From Nocardioidaceae bacterium (lineage in GTDB: Bacteria > Actinomycetota > Actinomycetes > Propionibacteriales > Nocardioidaceae), in assembly GCA_013696365.1 (NCBI GenBank), contig JACCYS010000337.1, positions 1-31,802 of the forward strand: a DNA stretch of 31,802 nt. Direction: 5' to 3'. The position numbers and the translations under genes are program-made. Positions 23,518-31,473 of the stretch are shown one piece after another (the stretch's first letter is position 1; the number at the start of each line of letters is the position of its first letter). The notes beneath the pieces were generated by a model. That model searched no databases. It was not told the DNA's origin and saw nothing but the letters and a program-made list of their open reading frames with translations.

Positions 23518-24813
23518 TCAGGTGGGCTGGTCGGTGTGCCGCTCCAACAGCACCGACACCATGAGGACGCCAAGCCCACCTGCGGCCAGGGCTGCGCCGA
23601 CCCAGCTCGGTGCGAGCAGGCCTAACCCGGCGCCAATCACCAGGCCGCCAAGCCAGGCACCCAAGGCGTTGGCCGCATTCAGCGAGGCGTGGTTGAGCGC
23701 GGCCCCGAGGGTCCGCGCGTCGCCGGCGACGTCCATCAACCGCATCTGCAGGCAGGTGACCAGCACCGAACCGTTGAAGGCGATCACGAAGACGCCCACG
23801 GTGATGCCGATCGCGGTCTGAGCCAATACAGTCAGACCTGCCAGCAGCAGCACCATCAGGGAAAGGCTGGCAACCAGCGACGGCACCAGCGCCCGATCCG
23901 CGGCCCGGCCGCCAGCCACCGTACCTAGCACGCCACCGACTCCGAAGGCCAGCAGAATCAGCGGAATGCTGCCGGCAGACATTCCGGTGACATCGGTGAT
24001 CAGCGGGGCGATGTAGCTGTACATCGAGAACATGCCGCCGAAACCGATCATGCCGACGAGCACCGTCAGCCACACCTGCGGGCGGCGCAGCGCACTGAGC
24101 TCGCGGCGCACGGACGCCGCGCTGCTGCCCGGGGCTGACGGCACCAGCATGGCCGTCGCCAGCACGCACAGCACCGCGATCGCCGATACGGTCCAGTAGG
24201 CACTGCGCCAGCCCACCGCCTGGCCCAGCCAGGTCGCTGCGGGCACCCCCACCACGTTGGCCGCCGCCAAGCCGAGCATCACGCTGCTGACCGCCTGGCC
24301 GCGGCGCTCCGGCAGCACCAGGGAGGCAGCGAGCAGGGACGCCACCCCGAAGTACGCCCCGTGCGGCAACCCGGCCAGCAGCCGAGCAGCGGTCACCCCG
24401 ACCGGGCCGGGGGCCACCGCGGTCAACACGTTGGCGGCGGCGGAAAAGAGCATCAGCACGCCCAGCAGCCGTCGGCGGGGCATCCGCGCGCCCGCGGCGG
24501 CGATGACCGGGGCACCGAGGACCACCCCGACCGCGTACGCCGAGATCAGATAGCCACCTTGCGGGATACTGACCCCCAGACCGTCGGCGATGTCCGGCAG
24601 CAAGCCCATCGTGACGAACTCGGAGGTTCCGATGGCGAAGCTGCCGATCGCCATCGCGAAGATGGCGAGGACCGCCCGGCGGCGCGGCGGCACGTCAACG
24701 TCCGGGCCGGCGAAGACCGTCGCGCGGGCGCGGGTCAACGGGCGCAGCACGGGAGGAGCCACGCGGGGAGTCACGCGGGGAGTCACAGGGCGAGTCGGCA
24801 CATCAGCGCGCAA
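23518..24813 (-). CDS. MFS transporter, DHA1/AraJ-like efflux family
   Basis: The coding frame gives up to 431 residues with about twelve hydrophobic segments. MFS signatures include SEFVTMGLLPDIADGLGVS after the first helix, GARMPRRRLLGVLM in the loop between helices 2 and 3, and the central break around PSAPGSSAASVRRELSALRRP. The pattern resembles AraJ and chloramphenicol-exporter-like DHA1 drug:proton antiporters. Substrate cannot be assigned. The start is uncertain: the TTG at 24813 gives a Pro/Arg-rich leader (VTPRVTPRVAPP) made by a 12-bp tandem repeat, and a GTG at VPPRRRAVLAIF is a likelier start. It lies upstream of metF on the same strand with a 122-bp gap. Confidence 0.82.
   Translation of the reverse strand: MRADVPTRPVTPRVTPRVAPPVLRPLTRARATVFAGPDVDVPPRRRAVLAIFAMAIGSFAIGTSEFVTMGLLPDIADGLGVSIPQGGYLISAYAVGVVLGAPVIAAAGARMPRRRLLGVLMLFSAAANVLTAVAPGPVGVTAARLLAGLPHGAYFGVASLLAASLVLPERRGQAVSSVMLGLAAANVVGVPAATWLGQAVGWRSAYWTVSAIAVLCVLATAMLVPSAPGSSAASVRRELSALRRPQVWLTVLVGMIGFGGMFSMYSYIAPLITDVTGMSAGSIPLILLAFGVGGVLGTVAGGRAADRALVPSLVASLSLMVLLLAGLTVLAQTAIGITVGVFVIAFNGSVLVTCLQMRLMDVAGDARTLGAALNHASLNAANALGAWLGGLVIGAGLGLLAPSWVGAALAAGGLGVLMVSVLLERHTDQPT
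24761..24795. repeat. 12-bp tandem repeat, about three copies
   Basis: ACGCGGGGAGTC occurs twice in a row and is followed by ACAGGGCGAGTC. It lies at the 5' end of the MFS frame and supports a start further inside that gene. Confidence 0.6.
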
Positions 24814-24864
24814 CGACCCGCCTGGGCTTCGCTGTTCCCAGCTGGGACGGAGTTCACCTGCTTG

Positions 24865-25391
24865 TCACACGGGCCACGCCTGCTTAGCCTCTCCGTCCCA
24901 CCGTCGACAGCTGACCGCCGTGCTGGCGCACTCGATCGATCCGTCCAACACGGTGAGCGCGGTGGCCACCTGCTCTGCGCTGAGCCGGTGGGCAAGCGTC
25001 ACGTGTGGCGTCCACCGGCCCGGCGACAGGTTGCCGATGACCTCCGGGTCGTCGGGGTCGGGGCCGAGGGCGGCAGCGACCCGTGCATGCAGTTCGAGCA
25101 GTCGAACATCGCCGACCACCAGCCGGACGAGCACGAAGCGCCGGCGGCCGAAGCAGCACAACGCTCCGAGGCGAATGGGCAGCGGCAGTCCGTCCGCAGC
25201 CGCACTCAGCGCTGACTCACCGGCCGGATCGATGCTGCCGCGAACGGCGACGGTGACGTGCAGCGCGTTGGAACGGACCCCGCATGACGTGCCTGGCTGG
25301 GGAGGCCGAACGCAGCCAGCAACGCCCACTGCCCGCGAACGACGGCGTCGGTGGCCGCGTCGTCCAGCAGCAGCTCGACGGACTGGACCAC
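24865..25391 (-). pseudogene. 2'-5' RNA ligase/LigT-like protein gene with a one-base frameshift
   Basis: The N-terminal part (GTG at 25391, VQSVELLLDDAATDAVVRGQW ... LPSQARHAG) is in one frame. The rest (VRSNALHVTVAV ... TPHVTLAHRLS) is in another. Together they form a typical two-H phosphoesterase of about 175 residues, with both H-x-T motifs (HVTV and HVTL) present. The break lies at the G-run (CCCC on the plus strand, 25278-25281): one extra G would read H-A-G-V-R-S-N and restore a full protein. Either the gene is newly inactivated or the base was lost in sequencing. Family members ligate or cleave 2'-5' or cyclic phosphodiester bonds. It follows icd by 13 bp. Confidence 0.8.
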
Positions 25392-25404
25392 TGTGCGCCT
25401 GTGG

Positions 25405-26622
25405 TCAGGCCAGCCGGGCGCTCAGGTTGTCGTCCAGCGCGGCGAGGAACTCCTCGGTGGACAAGAATTCCTGGTCCCCGCCCACCAGCAGCGCGAGATC
25501 CTTGGTCATCTTGCCGCTCTCCACGGTCGTGACCACCACGTCCTCGAGGGTCTCGGCGAAGCCGGTCAGCTCGGGGGTCTGGTCGAGCTTGCCCCGGTGT
25601 GCGAGGCCTCGCGTCCAGGCGTAGATCGACGCGATCGGGTTGGTTGAGGTCGGCTTGCCCGCCTGGTGCTGCCGGAAGTGCCTTGTCACCGTGCCGTGCG
25701 CTGCCTCGGCCTCCACCGTCTGCCCGTCCGGGGTCATCAGCACTGACGTCATCAGGCCCAGCGACCCGAAGCCTTGGGCGACCGTGTCGGACTGCACGTC
25801 ACCGTCGTAGTTCTTGCACGCCCAGACGTAGCCGCCCTCCCACTTCATCGCCGCGGCCACCATGTCGTCGATCAGCCGGTGCTCGTAGGTGAGCCCCTTG
25901 GCCTCGAAGTCTGCCTTGAACTCTGCCTCGAAGACCTGCTCGAAGATGTCCTTGAAGGCCCCGTCATAGGCCTTCAAGATCGTGTTCTTGGTGGATAGGT
26001 AGACGGGGTACTCCCGCTGCAGCCCGTAGGCGAAAGACGCGCGCGCGAAGTCGGCGATCGACTCGTTGAAGTTGTACATGCCCATCACCACGCCACCGTC
26101 GTCTGGCATCTGCACAACCTCGTGTTCAATCGGGTCGGAGCCGTCGGTTGGGGTGTAGGTGATGGTGACCGTGCCGGGGCCGGGCACCTTGAAGTTGGTG
26201 GCCTTGTACTGGTCGCCGTGCGCGTGTCGGCCGACGATGATCGGCTTGGTCCAGCCGGGCACCAGCCGTGGGATGTTGGAGATCACGATCGGCTCGCGGA
26301 AGATCACCCCGTCGAGAATGTTGCGGATCGTGCCGTTGGGCGACAGCCACATCTGCTTGAGGTCGAACTCCTCGACCCTGGCCCCGTCGGGGGTGATGGT
26401 GGCGCACTTGACGCCCACCCCGTGCTGCTTGATCGCGTTGGCCGCGTCGACGGTCACCTGGTCGTCGGTTGAGTCCCGGCTTTCGATGCCGAGGTCGTAG
26501 TAGGCCAGGTCGACGTCCAGGTAGGGGTGGATCAGGCGTTCCTTGATGAACTGCCAGATGATCCGTGTCATCTCGTCACCGTCGAGCTCGACGACCGGGT
26601 TCTGCACCGTGATCTTCGCCAT
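25405..26622 (-). CDS. icd: NADP-dependent isocitrate dehydrogenase, homodimeric type
   Basis: The 405-residue protein belongs to the eukaryote-like IDH subfamily. Its start is MAKITVQNPVVELDGDEMTRIIW. Substrate-site motifs are KCATITPDGARVEEF, MWLSPNGTIRNILDG, FREPI and NIPRLVPGW. Metal-site and C-terminal motifs are RLIDDMVAAAMKWEGGYVWACKNYDGDVQSD and AAHGTVTRH. It converts isocitrate to 2-oxoglutarate with NADPH. The start is the ATG giving the canonical N-terminus. There is no clear ribosome-binding site, so it may be leaderless. It lies near mdh, folD and purH, an order common in actinobacteria. Confidence 0.95.
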   Translation of the reverse strand: MAKITVQNPVVELDGDEMTRIIWQFIKERLIHPYLDVDLAYYDLGIESRDSTDDQVTVDAANAIKQHGVGVKCATITPDGARVEEFDLKQMWLSPNGTIRNILDGVIFREPIVISNIPRLVPGWTKPIIVGRHAHGDQYKATNFKVPGPGTVTITYTPTDGSDPIEHEVVQMPDDGGVVMGMYNFNESIADFARASFAYGLQREYPVYLSTKNTILKAYDGAFKDIFEQVFEAEFKADFEAKGLTYEHRLIDDMVAAAMKWEGGYVWACKNYDGDVQSDTVAQGFGSLGLMTSVLMTPDGQTVEAEAAHGTVTRHFRQHQAGKPTSTNPIASIYAWTRGLAHRGKLDQTPELTGFAETLEDVVVTTVESGKMTKDLALLVGGDQEFLSTEEFLAALDDNLSARLA

Positions 26623-26693
26623 GGCGGCGACGATATCTGCCGTCGTCCGTCGAGGAGACAGCGGTTGGGGCCGTACGAGTCGGCACCCGAGCC

Positions 26694-27836
26694 TCACCGC
26701 TGTCCACTGCGCAGCACCCACCGCACGATAATCGCCGCGACCCCGGCCGCCGCCACCCGGCGCAGCACGGCGGCCAGATGCCACGGGGTCGACGCCGGCC
26801 GCTCGGCCGCCACCGTCGTCGGTCCGCCACCTGCCGGGAGGTGCCGGCCACGCACGGTCGGCGGGCCGGTGAGCGCCGTCGGCGGCCGGCGCGGCTCGTA
26901 GGCACCGACCTCCTCGGCCTCGCCGAGCGCCTCCTCCCGCAGCTCCGGCAGGACCCGTCGAGCCGGGACACTCGTCGCCGCCCACGCCGCACCGAGCAGC
27001 GTCACCCGGGAGAACAGGTTGATCCAGATCACCAACACGACCACCGTGCCGATCACCGCCGCCGCCGGGCGGCCCGTCGCGATGGTGATGAGGGTCGTGG
27101 CCACCAGCTTGAGCAGCTCGAATGCCAACGCGGCAACCAATGCCCCCTGCAGCAGGGCGCGGCGCGGCAGGTCCGGCTGTGGCAGCAGGCGGTACATGAC
27201 GAAGAACAGCAGGGTGCTGGCGGCCACACCCAACGCGACGCCGACCGCTCGCAGCAGCAGCTGATAGCCGGGCAGAGCGTCGACACCGACCGCGTCGAGA
27301 ACCGCGTCGGTGACCGTCGTCACGACCGCCGACAGTGACACCGACGTCACCAGCACGACACCCAACAGCACGAGCACGGCGAAGTCGCGGACCTTGCCCA
27401 TCAGCAAGCCGGGCATCCCCTCCAGCGGCAAGGTGAACTCCAGCTGCAACGTCGTACGCAGCGATCCCACCCAGTTGAGGCCGGTGTAGAGCAGCGCAAC
27501 CGACCCGAGCACCGACGCGGCCCCCGCGGCATCGCGAAAGTCGGCGACGTCGAACATCGCCTGTCGGCCGGTGAACAGGCCCGGGAATACCGAGACGAGC
27601 GCGTCGGTGACCTCGCCGGTCGCCACCTGGCTGCCACCGGTGACGAAACCGACGACGGCGAAGCCGATCACCAGCAACGGAAAGACTGACAAGAACCCGA
27701 AGTAGGTGATCGACCCCGCCAAGACGTTGCCTTGGGTGTCGGCGTAGTGGGTGACCGTCCGCACGGCATGGTCAAGCAGGCGGGACCGCTCGCGGCTGCG
27801 GGCGCCGACCGTTCGCGCCCGCTCGACCAGCTTCAC
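26694..27836 (-). CDS. YihY/BrkB-family inner membrane protein
   Basis: The 380-residue protein has the YihY layout: a soluble N-terminus, then QGNVLAGSITYFGFLSVFPLLV (first membrane helix with the family's AYY.FLS-like stretch), and about six hydrophobic segments to residue 290. It includes LYTGLNWVGSLR, YRLLPQPDLPRRALLQGAL and VLVIWINLFSRVTLLGAAW. A Pro/Arg-rich tail and a last hydrophobic stretch follow. The family was once called ribonuclease BN in error; its function is not settled. The start is taken as GTG at 27836 (VKLVERARTVG); it is uncertain by a few codons. It is divergent from mdh and 71 bp upstream of icd. Confidence 0.85.
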   Translation of the reverse strand: MKLVERARTVGARSRERSRLLDHAVRTVTHYADTQGNVLAGSITYFGFLSVFPLLVIGFAVVGFVTGGSQVATGEVTDALVSVFPGLFTGRQAMFDVADFRDAAGAASVLGSVALLYTGLNWVGSLRTTLQLEFTLPLEGMPGLLMGKVRDFAVLVLLGVVLVTSVSLSAVVTTVTDAVLDAVGVDALPGYQLLLRAVGVALGVAASTLLFFVMYRLLPQPDLPRRALLQGALVAALAFELLKLVATTLITIATGRPAAAVIGTVVVLVIWINLFSRVTLLGAAWAATSVPARRVLPELREEALGEAEEVGAYEPRRPPTALTGPPTVRGRHLPAGGGPTTVAAERPASTPWHLAAVLRRVAAAGVAAIIVRWVLRSGQR

Positions 27837-27953
27837 GGCCGCGACGGCCTGTTGGGTGCGACAGCGGTCGAGACCACGCCCTGACGATAGCCAGGATGGC
27901 CGCGCTGCTAGCGTCGGGCCGCCGCGTCGTAGGAGTGTGAGTGAGGAGTCTTC

Positions 27954-28946
27954 GTGAGCCCGAGCCCTGTCAAGGTCGCCGTCACCGGAGCCGCCGGCCA
28001 GATCGGCTACAGCTTGTTGTTCCGCATTGCCAGCGGCGCGCTTTTCGGCCCGGAAACGCCGGTGGAGCTGCGGCTGCTGGAGATCACTCCTGCGTTGCCG
28101 GCGCTGGAAGGCGTGGTGATGGAGTTGGACGACTGTGCGTTCACCACGTTGGCGGGCGTGCAGATCGGTGACGACGCGAACGCCGTCTTCGACGGGGTCA
28201 GCTTGGCGCTGCTGGTAGGTGCCCGGCCGCGCGGCAAGGGGATGGAGCGCAGCGACCTGCTGGAGGCCAACGGGGCGATCTTCACCGCGCAAGGGAAGGC
28301 GCTCAATGACCACGCCGCGGACGACGTGCGTGTCACGGTGACCGGCAACCCGGCCAACACGAATGCGCTGATCGCGATGAGCAACGCACCGGACATCCCG
28401 GCGGAGCGGTTCAGCGCGCTGACCCGACTGGACCACAACCGGGCACTGGCACAGCTGGCGAGCAAAACCGGCAGCGCCGTGGCCGACATCCGGCAGCTGA
28501 CGATCTGGGGCAACCATTCCGCGACCCAGTACCCCGACCTGTTCCACGCAGAGGTGGGCGGGCGCAACGCCTACGAGCTGGTCGACGATCACGACTGGGT
28601 GCAGAACGACTTCATCCCCACCGTGCAGAAGCGTGGCGCGGCGATCATCGAGGCGCGCGGTGCCTCCTCGGCGGCGTCCGCGGCGAACGCGACCATCGAC
28701 CATGCCCGGGATTGGTTGCACGGCACCAGCGACGGCGACTGGACGTCCATGGCGGTGCCCAGCGACGGCTCGTACGGTGTGCCGGAGGGGTTGGTGTCCT
28801 CGTTCCCGGTGACCACGTCAGCAGGCGCATGGAGCATCGTGCCGGGCCTGGAGATCGACGACTTCTCGCGCGGGCGCATCGACGCGAGCGTGGCCGAGCT
28901 CGCCGACGAGCGCTCCGCAGTCGATGGCCTGGGTCTGCTGAGCTGA
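27954..28946 (+). CDS. mdh: Malate dehydrogenase
   Basis: The 330-residue NAD-dependent enzyme has GAAGQIGYSLLFRIA (dinucleotide-binding loop), LLVGARPRGKGMERSDLL (mobile loop with the substrate-binding Arg residues), GNPANTNA, LDHNRA (with the catalytic Asp) and TIWGNHS (with the catalytic His). This is the cytosolic-type MDH common in actinobacteria. It interconverts malate and oxaloacetate in the TCA cycle. The start is GTG with GAGGAG seven bases upstream. It is convergent with the DUF3017 gene with 12 bp between the stops. Confidence 0.96.
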   Translation: MSPSPVKVAVTGAAGQIGYSLLFRIASGALFGPETPVELRLLEITPALPALEGVVMELDDCAFTTLAGVQIGDDANAVFDGVSLALLVGARPRGKGMERSDLLEANGAIFTAQGKALNDHAADDVRVTVTGNPANTNALIAMSNAPDIPAERFSALTRLDHNRALAQLASKTGSAVADIRQLTIWGNHSATQYPDLFHAEVGGRNAYELVDDHDWVQNDFIPTVQKRGAAIIEARGASSAASAANATIDHARDWLHGTSDGDWTSMAVPSDGSYGVPEGLVSSFPVTTSAGAWSIVPGLEIDDFSRGRIDASVAELADERSAVDGLGLLS

Positions 28947-28958
28947 CAGGCGCGTCGC

Positions 28959-29264
28959 TCACATCCCCGGCTGGTCGGGGACCAGCACCGCGAGAACCAC
29001 AATCGTGGCACCCAGCGCGATCATCACCAGCACGTCCGACCCGGTGCGCCGTATGTGCAGCAGCCCGGTGTGCCGCTCGGGCAGCACGATCCTGGCGAGC
29101 GAGGCCAGTACTACCGCCGAGCCTACGATCGTCAAACCGACCCGCCACTGGTCCACCGCGACGATCACCAGGCCGAGGAAAGTCACGGCCAAGGTGAGCA
29201 CGACGACGAGCGAACCGTACGGACGCCCGGCCGGTCCCGGCCGAGATATGCCGGGTCGTGGCAT
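28959..29264 (-). CDS. DUF3017 small membrane protein
   Basis: The 101-residue protein has a short basic Pro/Gly-rich N-terminus and three hydrophobic segments: GSLVVVLTLAVTFLGLVIVAV, VGLTIVGSAVVLASLARIVL and VLVMIALGATIVVLAVLV. Between them is the LPERHTGLLHIRRTGSDV loop, which I recognise from the DUF3017 family found next to folD in actinobacteria. Function is unknown. The ATG shares one base with the folD stop (TGATG), so it is translationally coupled to folD. Confidence 0.85.
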   Translation of the reverse strand: MPRPGISRPGPAGRPYGSLVVVLTLAVTFLGLVIVAVDQWRVGLTIVGSAVVLASLARIVLPERHTGLLHIRRTGSDVLVMIALGATIVVLAVLVPDQPGM

Positions 29265-30118
29265 CAGCCGCCAGCCTGCTGTTCGGCGGCCTCGACGACA
29301 TTGGTGAGCAGCAGCGCACGGGTCATGGGGCCGACACCCCCAGGGTTGGGCGACACCCAAGCAGCCACCTCGGCGACGTCGTCGGCAACATCACCGACGA
29401 TGCCGCCCTGCACCCGGCTCACGCCGACGTCGAGCACGGCGGCGCCGGGTTTGACCATCTCAGCGGACACGATGCCCGCCACGCCGGCAGCAGCGACCAC
29501 GATGTCGGCGCGACGCACCTCAGCGTGCAGGTCCTGGGTGCCGGTATGGCACAGCGTCACCGTCGCGTTCTCACTGCGGCGGGTGAGCAGCAGGCCCAGC
29601 GAACGGCCGACGGTGATTCCCCGGCCGATCACGGTCACGTTGGCCCCTGCGATGGGCACGTCGTGGCGGCGAAGCAGCTCGATGACGCCACGCGGGGTGC
29701 ACGGCAGCGGGGCAGGCTTGCCGAGCACCAACCAGCCGAGGTTGGTGGGATGCAGACCGTCCGCGTCCTTGACCGGGTCGATCCGTGCGAGCACCGCGTT
29801 CTCGTCCCTGCCCTTCGGCAACGGCAGTTGCACGATGTAGCCGGTGCAAGCCGGGTCGGCGTTCAGCCCATCGACCTCGCGCTCGATCTGCTCCTGGGTG
29901 GCATCAGCAGCCAGGTCAACTCGGATCGACTCGATGCCGACCTCGGCACAGTCTCGGTGCTTGCCGCCGACATACCAGCGGCTGCCGGGGTCGTCGCCGA
30001 CCAGCACGGTGCCTAGACCCGGCACGACTCCGCGGTCCCGCAGTGCGGCGACCCTGCGCTTGAGGTCAGCCTTGATGGCTGCCGCGGCTGCCTTGCCGTC
30101 GAGGATCTGCGCTGTCAC
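29264..30118 (-). CDS. folD: Methylene-THF dehydrogenase/methenyl-THF cyclohydrolase
   Basis: The 284-residue protein is a standard bifunctional FolD. It has WYVGGKHRDCAEVGI with Tyr49 and catalytic Lys53, YIVQLPLPK, D-P-x-K-D-x-D-G-L-H-P-x-N, CTPRGVIELLRR, VIGRGITVGRSLGLLL and PGGVGPMTRALLL. It interconverts methylene-THF and formyl-THF via methenyl-THF. The start is GTG at 30118 (VTAQILDGKAAAAAIK), the only in-frame start giving the usual N-terminus. It belongs to the core block but supplies the step between the betaine-derived methylene-THF and PurU. Confidence 0.95.
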   Translation of the reverse strand: MTAQILDGKAAAAAIKADLKRRVAALRDRGVVPGLGTVLVGDDPGSRWYVGGKHRDCAEVGIESIRVDLAADATQEQIEREVDGLNADPACTGYIVQLPLPKGRDENAVLARIDPVKDADGLHPTNLGWLVLGKPAPLPCTPRGVIELLRRHDVPIAGANVTVIGRGITVGRSLGLLLTRRSENATVTLCHTGTQDLHAEVRRADIVVAAAGVAGIVSAEMVKPGAAVLDVGVSRVQGGIVGDVADDVAEVAAWVSPNPGGVGPMTRALLLTNVVEAAEQQAGG

Positions 30119-30224
30119 GGTCGCCGAGTCTGCCACGGCGGGACACCGGTGGATCACACCCGCCGCCGCTGCCTCCGCCATTCGCCCCCGACCGAGTGGC
30201 GCAAATCGGCCAGACTGCCCGCGT

Positions 30225-30279
30225 GAGTGGCGCAATACGTGCGTGAATCGGGCGGCGTACGGGGCTTCTTGCGCCACTC
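30225..30279. repeat. 55-bp palindromic repeat, copy 1
   Basis: GAGTGGCGCA (30225-30234) and its complement TGCGCCACTC (30270-30279) enclose exactly 35 nt. The same arms and the same spacing recur at 31386-31440, with 20 of 35 interior bases matching. A lone left arm also lies at 30194-30203. Confidence 0.8.
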
Positions 30280-30342
30280 GACCGGGCGGAGCCCAGGCTG
30301 GCACCGGCGGGCGGCGCCAGGGTCGACGCCAGTAATCAACAG

Positions 30343-30351
30343 TTGTCCACA
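30343..30351 (+). promoter_or_regulatory. DnaA-box-like TTGTCCACA
   Basis: A single copy matches the form preferred by actinobacterial DnaA. One box outside an origin has little meaning alone. It may instead be part of the promoter of the downstream AbiEi-like gene. Confidence 0.3.
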
Positions 30352-30439
30352 GGGGCGGCTGCAGCGGCCACCACCGGGGCCAACCTCGACCCACACTCAG
30401 CCCGTGGATCGGCAGGCAAGCGCTCGTACCCATCCCAAT

Positions 30440-31387
30440 ATGAGCGGCAGGCGGCGACGTAGCCGCGACTGGGAGTCACCTGCACACGGACTGCATGCGC
30501 CCGCTGGCAGCGTGCAGGAGATCCCGGCGCTGGCACGGGCAGTCAGCACGGTGCTGCCCGCAACCGCGGCGTTCACCCACCTCACTGGGGCAGCCCTTCG
30601 CGGCTGGGCATTGCCCGACCGGGTCCAGACCGATGTGCCCATCATTGTCAGCAACGGCGCACCGACTCCGCATCTCAACCGCCGCGGGGTCTACGTTCGC
30701 CGGTGTCACCTCGAGCCACTCGACGTCGAGGTTGTCGATGGCATCGCCGTGGCGTCTGCTGCGCAGATCCTGCGCGAGCTTGCAGAGGACTTGGCGTTGC
30801 TCGACTTGGTGGTGGCCATCGACTCGGCGCAGCACCTTGGTGACCTGTCGACCGAGGCGCTGGCGACTCTGATACGTCCGCATCGCCGCGGGTCGGTCCG
30901 GTTGATGCGGGCGCTGGCATTGGCTGACTGGCGCAGCGAGTCCGGGTGGGAGACGCTGCTCAGGCTCGTGCACGTGCTGTCTGGGCTGACTGCGGTCGAG
31001 CCGCAGCGCGTGCTAACCGATGCGTGGGGCACACCGATCACCCGGGCGGACCTGTGGCTGGTGGGTACGAACCGCCTGCACGAGTACGACGGCGCCCACC
31101 ATCTTCTCCCGCATCAACAGCGGGAAGACCGTCGGCGGGACAACGAACTGTTGCGGGCCCGCTATGACCGACGCGGCTACACGCGGCCAGACATCACCCT
31201 GCACGCTGCCCGGATCGTGCGCGATGCCGAGGATGCCTTCGGCCTGCCACACGATCCCCGGCGGGTGCAGGGGTGGCTGCGGGAGTATCGGAGGTCGAGC
31301 CACTCCGCGTCCGGGCAACGGGCCCTGCTCGAGCGACTGCATCGCTATCGCCGCCCGGTGCCGCCTCGGTCGACTCGCACCCGCTGA
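30440..31387 (+). CDS. AbiEi-like/DUF559-type hypothetical protein
   Basis: The 315-residue protein has an N-terminal half of the kind seen in AbiEi-antitoxin-like actinobacterial proteins: TAAFTHLTGAALRGWALP, a strand-rich VYVRRCHLEP segment, and VDGIAVASAAQILRELAEDLALLDLVVAID. Its C-terminal half resembles a Vsr/DUF559 endonuclease-like fold: ADLWLVGTNRLHEYDGAHH, then Q..D..R...L....Y..RGYTRPDI. The D and EYDG positions fit a PD-(D/E)xK-like site. No partner toxin is adjacent. Such genes are numerous and scattered in actinobacterial genomes. The ATG has no ribosome-binding site, so the start is unsure. The gene interrupts the purH–folD order and is bracketed by the two palindromic repeats; its stop overlaps the second copy. 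Confidence 0.6.
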   Translation: MSGRRRRSRDWESPAHGLHAPAGSVQEIPALARAVSTVLPATAAFTHLTGAALRGWALPDRVQTDVPIIVSNGAPTPHLNRRGVYVRRCHLEPLDVEVVDGIAVASAAQILRELAEDLALLDLVVAIDSAQHLGDLSTEALATLIRPHRRGSVRLMRALALADWRSESGWETLLRLVHVLSGLTAVEPQRVLTDAWGTPITRADLWLVGTNRLHEYDGAHHLLPHQQREDRRRDNELLRARYDRRGYTRPDITLHAARIVRDAEDAFGLPHDPRRVQGWLREYRRSSHSASGQRALLERLHRYRRPVPPRSTRTR

Positions 31388-31440
31388 GTGGCGCAGAACG
31401 AGCGGGCAACAGCCCGCGGGGCGGCCATCTTGCGCCACTC
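31386..31440. repeat. 55-bp palindromic repeat, copy 2; possible convergent terminator
   Basis: The arms GAGTGGCGCA (31386-31395) and TGCGCCACTC (31431-31440) again enclose 35 nt. Inside is a perfect hairpin GCGGGC-AACA-GCCCGC (31402-31417). It overlaps the stop codon of the AbiEi-like gene and lies 33 bp from the purH stop, so it may end transcription from both sides. Confidence 0.8.
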
Positions 31441-31473
31441 GCCGGGGCCTGGGCGGTCTGCCTCGAGGGGCTG

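Larger units (their letters stand above)
30119..30439. other. Intergenic region between folD and the AbiEi-like gene
   Basis: This 321-bp stretch has no convincing gene. It holds a single GAGTGGCGCA (30194-30203), a full palindromic repeat (30225-30279), and a DnaA-box-like TTGTCCACA (30343-30351), roughly 90 bp before the ATG at 30440. Promoters for both divergent genes must lie here, but I see no clear -35/-10 pair. Confidence 0.5.

Noticed and set aside
24865..25391. Programmed ribosomal frameshift in the RNA ligase-like gene
   Set aside because: No slippery heptamer with a downstream pseudoknot is evident. A simple one-base loss in a G-run explains it.
26623..26985. Upstream extension of icd
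   Set aside because: The extra residues come from the other frame of the YihY gene. The family N-terminus (MAKITVQNPVVELDGDEMT) begins at 26622.
30343..30351. Replication origin
   Set aside because: A single DnaA box without a cluster, AT-rich unwinding element or dnaA/dnaN neighbours does not make an origin.
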